DNA from: G963677085 sp963677085 | GTDB lineage: Bacteria > Planctomycetota > Planctomycetia > Pirellulales > Thermoguttaceae | Direction: 5' to 3' | NCBI GenBank assembly: GCA_963677085.2 | Contig: CAXXFH010000004.1 | Coordinates: 1,674,001-1,738,000, forward strand | DNA: 64,000 nt | Part shown: piece by piece, positions 8,395 through 16,296 of the stretch | How positions within the stretch are numbered: the first letter of the stretch is position 1 | Layout of the letters: each line of letters starts with the position of its first letter | Notes under the pieces: generated by a model | Database searches by the model: none | The model's input: only the letters and a program-made list of their open reading frames with translations | Told to the model about the DNA's origin: nothing | Made by a program: the position numbers and the translations under genes

Positions 8395-8453
8395 AGGTTC
8401 GCTCAGCGAAGGACGCAGCCCTGGCAAGCGAATTCGCAACGGGCTCTTCCGGC

Positions 8454-8520
8454 CGGCCCAACGGGCCAACCGTTCGTCTGCCTCGACTGGTCGAACGAAA
8501 ACGGTTGGCCCGTTGGGCCG
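8454..8520. repeat. Long perfect palindrome, 21-bp arms
   Basis: The arm at 8454-8474 (starts CGGCCCAACGGGCC) is an exact reverse complement of 8500-8520 (ends GGCCCGTTGGGCCG), with a 25-base loop. There is no T-run. It sits about 60 bases after the DUF4240 gene at the edge of the accessory patch. Confidence 0.8.
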
Positions 8521-8795
8521 AGCGGGGATCGAGACGGGAGAAACGGGATTTCGCTTGGGATGCCCCGATTACCAGGGCGTTGCCCTTCGCTGGGCGATAG
8601 CCTGGGCCTTCGGCCCGTGTGTTGCCCGAACGGCGGGCCTGGTTCGCCAGTCCAAAGCCAGCGTTGGCGGGGCTCGCTTCGCTCGGCCCGCCCTACATGA
8701 CTACATGACTGGACAAACCGGCAGTTGGAGCACCCGACGCATGCGACGGTCGGTGAGATGCCATCACATCGAATCCATTCGAGCCACAGACGCCA

Positions 8796-8945
8796 ATGCC
8801 CGACCGCGCCGTCGACACCTTCGCTCCTGTGCTCTCCGTGTGGCGTCCTCGGGAAGGAAAGCCCGTGTTGCTGCTGCGGTGGCTGGGAAGCGAATGGTGC
8901 AACTATCGGTGCGGCTACTGTCCGCCGGGAACCAACGAGAAAAGC
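8796..8945 (+). pseudogene. N-terminal fragment of a radical-SAM-like gene
   Basis: From ATG 8796 the frame encodes about 50 residues with good protein character, including WRPREGKPVLLLRWLGSEW followed at once by CNYRCGYCPP. The CX3CX2C spacing in an SEWCNYRCGYC context is the [4Fe-4S]/SAM motif of radical SAM enzymes. After about residue 50 the frame runs into palindromic repeat DNA (GGGCGGGCAAGCCGCCC, near 8966-8982) and ends at 9050 with no further family features. It is probably a truncated remnant. Identification rests on this short motif only. Confidence 0.45.
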
Positions 8946-9223
8946 CTTTCGGCGATGTCGAAGCAAGGGCGGGCAAGCCGCCCATGGCACCCGGCAGCCG
9001 TACTGAACTGCTACGCATGCCTTCCGCTGCTATCTCACTGCCATCTTTGACAGTACACCCCGCGTGCAAGTAAGCTAAGAGTTTCGCGACACACCTATGC
9101 GGGCAGAATGAAAACGGACCGGCACCTCCTTCCCCCCTCTTTTCGCCGTGCCTTCGGATATCCGACAAACGTCCGCCAACCGATTCCGCATTCTCTATGA
9201 AAACACCTTGGGAGAAAACGCTG

Positions 9224-12106
9224 ATGACACGTCTGTTCAACCTATCCGATAAACTCGCTCGCTGGGCACAGATCGCCGGCCTGGCACTGGGCATCGCCCT
9301 GCTTCTTGGCAACAGCGCTATGGCCGGCCCGGTGGTCTTTTGGGCTAGCGACCCGGTGGCTGTCGGCGATGCAGCGATGCTGCTGGGCGAAGGTCTCGGA
9401 CCGCAGCCGGTCGTCGAGATCGAACGCTTGCGCGACGATCGAGGGGCCGCGCCCGAGCGCACCCAATCGGTCGAAGTGCTTCAACCCAACGCGCAGTCGC
9501 TCAAATTCGTGCTCCCTTCGTCGCTGAAGCCGGGCGTGTTCGCGGTTCGCGTGGTGGTGGCCGGCGAAACGACCACACTACTCATGAATCGTCCGGCCGC
9601 TTGGTGGGCACAAGGTGACCTGGGCACGGCGGCCAGCCCGGGCGGTTGGGTTCGCGCGTTCGGCAAGAACTTCGTCCTGGGTAACGACCCGGCACGACGG
9701 TCGACGACATTCTACCTGCGAGGTCCCAAGACGCTGATGCTCAGGGCCGAGGCCGACGCCTTCGCCGCGAAGGCCACGTTACCGGCCGACTTGCCCGTGG
9801 GCGAATACCAACTGCAACTTCACAACGGTTTCGGAGGAGCCGACGGCTGGAGCAAGCCGGTAACGCTCACGGTGGCCCAATCGAAGCCCTGGCCGCAGAA
9901 GCAGTTCAACGTGCGCGATTTCGGTGCGATCGGCGACGGCAAGAAGGACGACACGGGCGCCATCCAGGCCGCCTTGGCCGAAGCCGAACAGGCCGGCGGC
10001 GGCGTGGTGCTGTTGCCGCGCGGCCGCTATCGCGTTTCCGACTGCCTGACAATCCCTCGGCAAACCGTCTTGCGCGGGGCCGGACGCCAGTTGACCGCCC
10101 TCTGCTGGACCGACTTCGACAACCCGCCGGAAGCCCTCGTCGAGGGAACCCATTCGTTCGGCCTGGAAGACTTCACGCTTTATGCCCACAACCATCGTCA
10201 CGTAATCGCCGGCGAAACACAGAACCTCGATGAGGCGGGCAACGTATTTCTGCATCGCGTGTGCGTCCGCGCCGACGCCTATCGTAGCCATCTCAAGCCG
10301 GAGGAGGTCGACCGGCGTTTCCGCGAGTCGTTGAAGCTCTCGACCGGGGGCGGCGACAGTGTGCGGCTCGCAGGACCGAACGTCGAAATCACCGACTGCG
10401 ACATCTACGGCAGCGGTCGGGCCTTGTTTCTCAACCACGTGCGCGGCGGGCGGGTTGCTGGATGCCATTTCTACAACGGCCGTTGGGGATGGTACTCGCT
10501 CTCGGGCAACGACGGGCTGATCTTCGAAGACAACTCGATCTCGGGCGCCGACTTGATGTCGACCGGCGGCGGGATGAACTGCCTGGGAAGTTGCCCCTTC
10601 TCGCAAAACGTCTACTACGCCCGAAACCGTCTCAGCTTCACCCATGGCTGGGATCGCGAGGCAATGACCAGCGACGCCGGCGGTGAACTCTACTTCGGCA
10701 AAGTCGCCTCGGTCGACGACCGTACGCTGGTGCTGGCCGAGCAACCCAAGCCGGCTCGCCGCTCGCCGGTCGGAATGGGCGTGTTTCTGTTCGATGGCAA
10801 AGGCGCGGGGCAGTATCGTCGCGTGGTGAATGTGGAAGGTAACCGTGTGGAAATGGATCGACCTTTCACTGTCGCGCCCGACCAGACCACCACGGTTGGC
10901 ATCACCGCTTTTCAGGGCCATTACATGCTCATCGACAACACGTTCACCGACACCGGGGCGATGCAATTCTATGGCACGTCGATCGAGTGCCTGGTGGTCA
11001 ACAATCGTGGCACACGAATGAAGGGGTTCGCAGGCCAAGGCCGCTGGTACCACGGTTTCCAGCCGAGTTGGTTCTGCCAGTTCTTGGGCAACCAAATCGC
11101 CGAAGGCAATTACTACCACTGGAACTCGGCACAAGAAGCAGCCCTGGAAGTGGCCGGCTTTGTACATGCACCCTACGACGGACCCATGAATCGCGGGTCG
11201 GTCGTGCGCGGCAACCTGCTCGAAGGCAACGCACACATCCGCGTTGTCGGCCGCTGCCGCGATGTGATTGTGGAAGACAACCGTGTGGAAAACGCCGACC
11301 AGGGAATTTTTGTCAGCGGCAAATCGAACGACGTGCTCGTGCGCAACAACGAGTTTGAGGGCGTCGAGCTGGAAATGGTCAACGAGGAAGCCATTCGCCT
11401 GGCCGCCATCGCCAAGCTAAAACGCTTCATGGGCAGGCAAGAGCCAATCGCAATCTGGGATTTCGAAAAACTGGGACGAGATCGTTTTGTCGACGAGTCA
11501 CGCAATGGCTTCGCTGCCAAAATTGAAGGTGGCGTGAAGCAGGTCGATGGTGGAATTCACGGCCACGCGGCGAAGTTCGACGGCGCCGGCTACCTCCGCG
11601 TGGACGATCCGGCCGTGTTCAACGCCCCGGAGATGACCGTGTCGCTTTGGGTGAAGCCCGAGACCGTGTCGGGCCGTCGCGGCTTGGTGTCGAAGCGGTA
11701 TTTGGGATGTGGTTGTCCGTTTGTCGTCTCACAAACGCAAGGCAAGATCCACTTCGAAGCCGCCGAAGCCAACGGCCCATGGTCGTTCAACTTCGATGCG
11801 CCTTCGGTATTGGAAAAAGACGAATGGGTGCATGTCACCGCGGTGGCCGCGCAGGGCCAGGGCGTCGTCCTTTACGTCAATGGCCAGGAGGTGGCGAGAA
11901 AAGAAAACAAGGCCGTCCGCGCGACGAACTACGAACCGCTGATCCTCGGCCGCGAGGCCTGGGGCGGCGATCCGCCAGACGCCAAAACGCCGGGTTTCTT
12001 CGTCGGGTTGATGGATGAAGTAAAAATCTGGACCCGGGCGCTGACGGCCGAAGAAGTTCGAAAGGAATTTGCCGACCAGCAACCGGCCACGGCCGACAGG
12101 CCGTAG
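9224..12106 (+). CDS. Secreted pectate-lyase-fold protein with C-terminal LamG domain
   Basis: The 960-residue protein has an N-terminal signal peptide (GLALGIALLLGNSAMA, then GP), an N-terminal module of about 200 residues, a right-handed beta-helix of the pectate lyase superfamily beginning at FNVRDFGAIGDGKKDDTGAI, and a C-terminal LamG/concanavalin-like domain (IAIWDFEKLG ... GLMDEVKIWTRALTAEEV). Such proteins bind or cleave polysaccharides outside the cytoplasm. The exact substrate cannot be read from the sequence. ATG 9224 is chosen because GGGAG (9210-9214) lies nine bases upstream; an ATG at 9197 has no ribosome binding site. It converges on the GH99/GH71-like gene, so the two polysaccharide-related genes may be functionally linked although not co-transcribed. 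Confidence 0.85.
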   Translation: MTRLFNLSDKLARWAQIAGLALGIALLLGNSAMAGPVVFWASDPVAVGDAAMLLGEGLGPQPVVEIERLRDDRGAAPERTQSVEVLQPNAQSLKFVLPSSLKPGVFAVRVVVAGETTTLLMNRPAAWWAQGDLGTAASPGGWVRAFGKNFVLGNDPARRSTTFYLRGPKTLMLRAEADAFAAKATLPADLPVGEYQLQLHNGFGGADGWSKPVTLTVAQSKPWPQKQFNVRDFGAIGDGKKDDTGAIQAALAEAEQAGGGVVLLPRGRYRVSDCLTIPRQTVLRGAGRQLTALCWTDFDNPPEALVEGTHSFGLEDFTLYAHNHRHVIAGETQNLDEAGNVFLHRVCVRADAYRSHLKPEEVDRRFRESLKLSTGGGDSVRLAGPNVEITDCDIYGSGRALFLNHVRGGRVAGCHFYNGRWGWYSLSGNDGLIFEDNSISGADLMSTGGGMNCLGSCPFSQNVYYARNRLSFTHGWDREAMTSDAGGELYFGKVASVDDRTLVLAEQPKPARRSPVGMGVFLFDGKGAGQYRRVVNVEGNRVEMDRPFTVAPDQTTTVGITAFQGHYMLIDNTFTDTGAMQFYGTSIECLVVNNRGTRMKGFAGQGRWYHGFQPSWFCQFLGNQIAEGNYYHWNSAQEAALEVAGFVHAPYDGPMNRGSVVRGNLLEGNAHIRVVGRCRDVIVEDNRVENADQGIFVSGKSNDVLVRNNEFEGVELEMVNEEAIRLAAIAKLKRFMGRQEPIAIWDFEKLGRDRFVDESRNGFAAKIEGGVKQVDGGIHGHAAKFDGAGYLRVDDPAVFNAPEMTVSLWVKPETVSGRRGLVSKRYLGCGCPFVVSQTQGKIHFEAAEANGPWSFNFDAPSVLEKDEWVHVTAVAAQGQGVVLYVNGQEVARKENKAVRATNYEPLILGREAWGGDPPDAKTPGFFVGLMDEVKIWTRALTAEEVRKEFADQQPATADRP

Positions 12107-12114
12107 CAATTTTA

Positions 12115-12139
12115 CCCTCTCCCGCCGTGCGGGAGAGGG
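12115..12139. terminator. Perfect hairpin between convergent genes
   Basis: CCCTCTCCCGC (12115-12125) and GCGGGAGAGGG (12129-12139) form an 11-bp stem with a 3-base loop, 9 bases after the LamG gene. There is no strong T-run on the plus side. An identical hairpin occurs at 41192-41216, also directly after a gene, so this is a dispersed element that may serve as a terminator in both directions. Confidence 0.6.
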
Positions 12140-12149
12140 TGGTTTAGAC

Positions 12150-13505
12150 CTACTGCACCGGGGGCTTTTCCCGCACGGGCATTTCCTCCGGCGCCTCGCC
12201 CGAACTGCGGAGCAACCGCCCCGCTTCGCCGGCAAGCCACAGGTAATAGTCGGTCGGCAGGCCTTCGTAGGTAAGAAACGGGCTTTCGCCCACGGGCGGG
12301 TTGTTCGTGCATTTGAAGATGGCCGTGCCTTCGTCGATTTCGTCGAACATGGCCACGTAGAGCATCGTAGCACCGGCATTTTTTAGCGCGGCTGCCTGCG
12401 ACCAGAAGAAACGCCCGGCGAGTCGTGGAATTTCGCCCAACGCGGTCTGTCTGCCCCGCGTCTTCATTAGGTTGTGCCAACTGAACCCGGGGAAGACGAC
12501 CGGCAGGTAATCGAGTTTTTGCTCCTCACACCAAGCGATGTCTGCTTTGGCGCACTGCTGGGCATGACGCCGGGCCGACGCCGGGTCGCGATACCGGCCG
12601 ACCGTCCACGGGCTGACGATATCGGTCTGGCGGATGATCGCGTGCAATCGCTCCTCGGGCACCGCGTCGCGGGTAAGCGTTCGCCAGCCGGTCGGCACGC
12701 CCAACATCACCGTGTTGCCGCCGTAGTGCGGGTCGTCTTTCAGGAAGCGAACGAGCTGCTCGCACGCTTCCAGCGAGTAGGCTCGATGGTCGTTGAAACC
12801 GACTCCCCAGATGGCCACCAGCGGTTTGCCGCGATGGTGCAGGTAGGCCTTGTCGCGACGGATCTGTATGCGGTCGACCAACAGCTTCCAGTCCTCGACG
12901 ACCACCGAAGCAATTTCTTCGCTGCGAAGGCCCGAGAGATCATACATCATGGCCCAAGTGCGGCCGTGGCAATTGGCGCCGGCTTGAACGTTGGCCGTGA
13001 CCATGTTGCGCTGGTTGAGCAATCGCGGGTCGCGAAGCGATACGCCAAAGCGTTGCAGGAAAACGCCGTCGATCCCGTGGTTTTGCATCCAGGAGAAATG
13101 CCGCAGCACGGTCGCTCGATTGCAGGGGCTGAACAAATAGGCCGGACTGCCGTCGGCGTGTTGGAACGACGTGCGATACTTCTCGGCTGCCGTCATCTCG
13201 CTCATGTCGGGCCAGAGGTCGAACGTGCAATGGCCCGGCGCGAGAGTTCGGTGATGCTCGGCGTAGTGGTGCCAGCCCATGTGGGCGCCGTCGCCCTCGG
13301 CCGTGAACCAGCCCTGGTAGCCGCACATGACCTTGCCGGTGAGCGTCGAGGTGTCTACTCCGTCGACGTGTTCGCCCTCGTACGGCTTCATCCGTTCGAC
13401 GACCGATTGCCGCGACAGGTTTTCTTCTTGTCCCTGTAGAGGAGATGCCGCGGCCATGGCAAGCAAGATCGCGAAAAGGCCGACACAAGGGAAAACGCGT
13501 TTCAT
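12150..13505 (-). CDS. Secreted GH99/GH71-like glycoside hydrolase
   Basis: The 451-residue protein has a signal peptide (VFPCVGLFAILLAMAAASPLQG). The mature part resembles the GH99/GH71-like group often labelled xylosidase/arabinosidase: VMCGYQGWFTAEGDG near the N-terminus, HWSW-like and GIDGVFLQRFG segments, and LYVAMFDEIDEGTAIFK near the C-terminus with acidic residues typical of such barrels. Enzymatic specificity is not determinable here. The ATG overlaps the stop of the upstream holin-like gene (ATGA), implying translational coupling with a gene of unrelated appearance. It faces the pectate-lyase-fold gene. Confidence 0.8.
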   Translation of the reverse strand: MKRVFPCVGLFAILLAMAAASPLQGQEENLSRQSVVERMKPYEGEHVDGVDTSTLTGKVMCGYQGWFTAEGDGAHMGWHHYAEHHRTLAPGHCTFDLWPDMSEMTAAEKYRTSFQHADGSPAYLFSPCNRATVLRHFSWMQNHGIDGVFLQRFGVSLRDPRLLNQRNMVTANVQAGANCHGRTWAMMYDLSGLRSEEIASVVVEDWKLLVDRIQIRRDKAYLHHRGKPLVAIWGVGFNDHRAYSLEACEQLVRFLKDDPHYGGNTVMLGVPTGWRTLTRDAVPEERLHAIIRQTDIVSPWTVGRYRDPASARRHAQQCAKADIAWCEEQKLDYLPVVFPGFSWHNLMKTRGRQTALGEIPRLAGRFFWSQAAALKNAGATMLYVAMFDEIDEGTAIFKCTNNPPVGESPFLTYEGLPTDYYLWLAGEAGRLLRSSGEAPEEMPVREKPPVQ

Positions 13506-13948
13506 GATACTCTGGAGTTGTCAGTAGGTGAGTCGTCGCCTTGCCGGCCGCTGAATTCGTGCAACCAGAGGGCGTCTTCCTGGAGTTCTTCGAGTGTTTC
13601 TTCCAGGCCGACAAGCGACCGCCGGAAACGAAGCCACGCCAGCCAGCCAACTAACACGGCACCGAAGAATAACACCCCTGCCAAGATGCCCAACCAGCCA
13701 ACTCGGGCGATGCCAAGCGTGCCGTCGAGCAGTTCGGCTGCTACCACGACCAGCACGGGCGGAACTGCCAACACGGCGACGGCCACGATGACCAGTACAA
13801 TTGCCAATCGCTTCAGCGCTTGAAGGTCGCTATCAAGCTCCAGTCGGGCGAGTTCCCAACGCAGGGAAAACATCCCGCGCACGTCCGCCCAGAGATCGCT
13901 CAACTCGGCGCGGATTTGCCCCAGCGGCGTACGTTTAGGCTCCGGCAT
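13502..13948 (-). CDS. Phage-holin-like (holin 3_6 / DUF1469) membrane protein
   Basis: This 148-residue protein starts MPEPKRTPLGQIRAELSDLW, then has an amphipathic helix, two strong membrane segments (LAIVLVIVAVAVLAVPPVLVV and WLGILAGVLFFGAVLVGWLA) and an acidic, helical C-terminus. This is the layout of the YqjE/phage-holin 3_6 family. ATG 13948 is favoured by AAGGAGG just upstream. It overlaps the preceding gene by 14 bases and the following gene by 4, and it stands between a membrane protein and a DUF883-like gene. That trio (DUF883-like, unknown, holin-like) resembles the yqjC-D-E arrangement of other bacteria, where a stress or envelope role is suspected. Confidence 0.8.
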   Translation of the reverse strand: MPEPKRTPLGQIRAELSDLWADVRGMFSLRWELARLELDSDLQALKRLAIVLVIVAVAVLAVPPVLVVVAAELLDGTLGIARVGWLGILAGVLFFGAVLVGWLAWLRFRRSLVGLEETLEELQEDALWLHEFSGRQGDDSPTDNSRVS

Positions 13949-14351
13949 CGTCGCCTCCTTGCGCTGGGCCGCTGGACGAGGCTGGCGAAGAGGCCTCTGT
14001 GTTGTTCGCGTCGACCGTCGAGGGCCGGGAGTCTTGCCAAACCCGCGCCATTTGGCTCCATGCCGTTTCGCCAAAATGTTTCGAGGCCTGACGCACCAGT
14101 CGCATGCCAATCCATCGAGCGATCCAACGCCGACCTACGCCGCCAGCAAGCAACAAACCCAACCCAAACGCCCCGGCTGCGGCCACGCCGGGAAAACGTT
14201 CGACGTACGGTCGCCAGGAGAAGACCTGCCGCCGCGACTGGCTCACGTTGCGCGTCCGCCGTTCAATCCGTTGCCGCTGCCGCGCGATGCGCATCCGCAA
14301 GTCGCGGATTCGGCGTTTACGTTCGACAGCGGTAAGTCGTTCGCCCGACAT
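13935..14351 (-). CDS. Small membrane protein, YqjK-like position
   Basis: This protein of 138 residues has a very basic N-terminal coiled region (ERKRRIRDLRMRIARQRQRI), one glycine-rich hydrophobic segment (GVAAAGAFGLGLLLAGGVG), and a hydrophilic Ala/Ser-rich tail. No family is recognised with confidence. Overlap with the next gene and location between DUF883-like and holin-like genes suggest one transcription unit. A 237-base gap containing a REPIN separates it from the DUF883-like gene. Confidence 0.7.
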   Translation of the reverse strand: MSGERLTAVERKRRIRDLRMRIARQRQRIERRTRNVSQSRRQVFSWRPYVERFPGVAAAGAFGLGLLLAGGVGRRWIARWIGMRLVRQASKHFGETAWSQMARVWQDSRPSTVDANNTEASSPASSSGPAQGGDDAGA

Positions 14352-14388
14352 ATTGATGTATGATTTGGGATTTATGATTTGGGATTCC

Positions 14389-14554
14389 CCTCGTTCCTAC
14401 GCTTCGCGTGGGAACGCAGCCTTCCGACGCTTTGCGCCATAGCCTCGCCGTGCGTCTAGCTACTCCAAGAAAGCCTCCCAGCAAACCAACGTCGATCCGC
14501 ATCCTACGACGCGAAGCGTCGAACCTTAGGTTCCCACGCAAAGCATGGGAACCA
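14389..14554. repeat. REPIN: inverted pair of REP palindromes
   Basis: The left unit (14389-14438) reads CCTCGTTCCTACGC..GCGTGGGAACG then a second hairpin CGACGCTTTGCG. The right unit (about 14506-14554) is its inverted counterpart, CGACGCGAAGCGTCG then GGTTCCCACGC..GCATGGGAACC. The same two-hairpin unit, also in inverted orientation, flanks the broken RAYT transposase at 59155-59832. This is the pattern expected of a non-autonomous REPIN moved by that enzyme family. Confidence 0.7.
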
Positions 14555-14588
14555 GAAGTCGCGCGTCCCTCGCCTCTAGCCTCTCTCC

Positions 14589-14987
14589 CTATCCCCGCCT
14601 TATCTTCCCCAACAGTCGGCCGAGAAAAAACCCGACAGCGGCAGCAATCAGCACGCCCGGGCCGGGGTGCTTCTTGACGAACTTCAGCCCCACGTCGACC
14701 AGTTCGCCGACGGTGCTCTCGCGGACCTTTTTGAGTTGCTCGGCGGCCTCGGTGCGGACCTCCTCGTAGAACTGCTGAGCCTTTTCGAATTCGGCCTTCG
14801 CTCGGGCGACCGCGTCGGCCGCGGCCTGGACCTCGGGCTGTTCGTCAAGTTTGTCCGCGGCTTCGGCAGTTTTCTCTTCGACCGGCGACACTTGGGCATC
14901 CGCCGGCGATGCGTTCGGCTCGGCATCCGGCGTCTTCTCTTCGGCCGGGACATCGCCCCGGACCGCGTGATTATTTTTCTTCGTCAT
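14589..14987 (-). CDS. DUF883/ElaB-YqjD-like membrane-anchored protein
   Basis: This 132-residue protein has an acidic Ala/Glu/Pro-rich N-terminus, a long amphipathic helix (AVARAKAEFEKAQQFYEEVR), then a C-terminal glycine-containing membrane anchor (GPGVLIAAAVGFFLGRLLG). This matches the ElaB/YqjD/DUF883 family, inner-membrane C-tail proteins that in Escherichia coli bind ribosomes in stationary phase. ATG 14987 has GGGGA seven bases upstream; an in-frame TTG at 15005 is less likely. It probably leads the unit that continues with the two membrane genes to its left. Confidence 0.75.
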   Translation of the reverse strand: MTKKNNHAVRGDVPAEEKTPDAEPNASPADAQVSPVEEKTAEAADKLDEQPEVQAAADAVARAKAEFEKAQQFYEEVRTEAAEQLKKVRESTVGELVDVGLKFVKKHPGPGVLIAAAVGFFLGRLLGKIRRG

Positions 14988-15189
14988 GGGAGTATCCCCG
15001 GGCAATCGTGAACAAACGTTGGCTTCCTAATCGTACCTCACCGCCCGACCGCAGGACAGTCGCCCGTTGGGCATCAGAACCGAAAATAACGGAAAATTCG
15101 GCAGAAAACGACCGAATGCCCGGCCTTCCGGTATCACAAAGTCGCCGCCGTTGGTCGCGCCGGGCCGTACGCCATCCCCGCCGACTTGG

Positions 15190-15218
15190 TTGGCGACTTG
15201 ATGCCCCCCTGATACAAT
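15190..15218 (+). promoter_or_regulatory. Possible sigma-70 promoter of the DUF104 pair
   Basis: TTGGCG (15190-15195), a 17-base spacer and TACAAT (15213-15218) fit a housekeeping promoter. It ends about 52 bases before the DUF104 gene's ATG. Confidence 0.4.
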
Positions 15219-15270
15219 TAAGGTGTTTGTGGTGGTGGACGATTATTGTCCGTTGGTGAGGGTCCTGCTG

Positions 15271-15423
15271 ATGACTCAACGGCTTCTCGCTGTATATCGC
15301 AACGGAGCTTTCTTACCTCAAACACCTTGCGACTTGCCCGAAGAGTCACAGGTCGAACTGGTGATTCAGGGACTGGGGGTGCTTGCCCCGGTTGTCACCG
15401 ATCCAGATGGGCTGTCGCTATGA
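15271..15423 (+). CDS. DUF104 antitoxin-like protein (AF2212 type)
   Basis: This 50-residue protein, MTQRLLAVYRNGAFLPQTP followed by CDLPEESQVELVIQG, carries the pattern of the DUF104/AF2212-like antitoxin family: a short beta-rich domain with a G-x-hydrophobic-x-P core. Family members usually pair with PIN-domain RNase toxins. Here no PIN gene follows. Instead its TGA overlaps the ATG of a small membrane protein. The ATG at 15271 is chosen because the family starts there and GAGGG lies about nine bases upstream. It may be an orphan antitoxin or part of a different pair. Confidence 0.65.
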   Translation: MTQRLLAVYRNGAFLPQTPCDLPEESQVELVIQGLGVLAPVVTDPDGLSL

Positions 15424-15686
15424 AAAACAGCACGATGACGTGGTGTTTGTGTGCATTGCTCCCATTTATGTTTGCCATTGGAATGTCCCTTAGGTCGATG
15501 GCATGTGTTTCGCAAGGAATGTACCTAGAGGGAATGGTCATGAACGCCGTTTCCATTCCCTGTGGACTACTGGGAGTGGCTGCATCCCTGCTCATTGCGA
15601 AGCTGCGGAAATGTGAGGAGCGGATAACAGAATTGGAGCAGAAGCTAGCGACTAAGCAGGCTACCGAAGGCCAAGATGACCGGTAG
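15420..15686 (+). CDS. Small two-helix membrane protein with coiled-coil tail
   Basis: The 88-residue protein is translationally coupled to the DUF104 gene (ATGA overlap). It has two hydrophobic segments (WCLCALLPFMFAIGMSL and AVSIPCGLLGVAASLLIA) followed by a charged, coiled-coil-like tail (KLRKCEERITELEQKLATKQ). No known family is recognised. As the partner of an antitoxin-like gene it could be a membrane-acting toxin, but it could also be an unrelated small protein. Confidence 0.55.
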   Translation: MKNSTMTWCLCALLPFMFAIGMSLRSMACVSQGMYLEGMVMNAVSIPCGLLGVAASLLIAKLRKCEERITELEQKLATKQATEGQDDR

Positions 15687-15760
15687 GGGGCGTACTACGG
15701 CATGTACGCGAAACGCGGGTGAGGTTTGCGAAAGTGTTTCCCTTTCCTGCCGTCTTCACC

Positions 15761-16177
15761 ATGAACATGGTGGACTGGATATTTCTCGTCGGCGTCACCG
15801 TGACATTGGTCGGCGCCGCGGTGGCTTACATCGGGTTTCTTGCCTGGATCAGGCGACGGTGGACGCACGCCTCAGCGGTCATTCTCCGCTATCGAATTAC
15901 CCGGAGTGACGACAAGGAACACGGTCAAGCATTTTTCCATCCGGTCGTACGCTTTACGACCAGCGAGGGACGTGTCGTTACAGTCGTTTCTAGCTTCGGG
16001 TCCTGGCGGCGGCCTTGGCCACGTGGTGCCAAGGTCAACGTGCGATACAATCCAACGGACCCTCAGTGTGCCGAGATTCAATGCTTCGGAAGCACGTGGT
16101 TGCTCCCGCTGACAGTGATGGGCCTCGTTGTGTGGATCTGGACGTTGCTGATCTACTTTGGGCTTTGGAGATCGTAG
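15761..16177 (+). CDS. DUF3592-like membrane protein
   Basis: The 138-residue protein has an N-terminal membrane helix (WIFLVGVTVTLVGAAVAYIG), a soluble beta-rich middle with ASAVILRYRITRSDD, FFHPVVRFTTSEGRVVTV and VNVRYNPTDP, and a C-terminal membrane helix (LLPLTVMGLVVWIWTLLIYF). This arrangement is that of DUF3592, a widespread family of unknown function. Start at 15761 is chosen because the first helix follows directly; an in-frame GTG at 15719 is possible. No clear ribosome binding site decides it. Confidence 0.7.
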   Translation: MNMVDWIFLVGVTVTLVGAAVAYIGFLAWIRRRWTHASAVILRYRITRSDDKEHGQAFFHPVVRFTTSEGRVVTVVSSFGSWRRPWPRGAKVNVRYNPTDPQCAEIQCFGSTWLLPLTVMGLVVWIWTLLIYFGLWRS

Positions 16178-16212
16178 ACCGCCGCAAGCGTGAACGCCGT
16201 AGAAACAAAACA

Positions 16213-16245
16213 CCCAAGCCCACGGGTTGCAACCCGTGGGCCTGG
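16213..16245. repeat. GGTCCCA...TGGGCTTGG-type hairpin, copy 1
   Basis: CCCACGGGTTGCAACCCGTG is the core of a near-perfect palindrome flanked by the family word CCAAGCC. Related hairpins with differing but self-complementary stems lie at 22031, 31992, 32341 and 39347. Confidence 0.7.
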
Positions 16246-16296
16246 AGTGCGTTTGGATTTGAATAACGTAAACTGATCGCGCCGCGCGACCACGCC

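Noticed and set aside
8276..9073. 265-codon frame overlapping DUF4240 and the intergenic repeats
   Set aside because: It overlaps a recognised gene in another register and runs through palindromes; protein character is poor.
9779..11236. 485-codon minus-strand frame inside the pectate-lyase-fold gene
   Set aside because: Antisense shadow of a G+C-rich gene whose sense frame has signal peptide and conserved domains.
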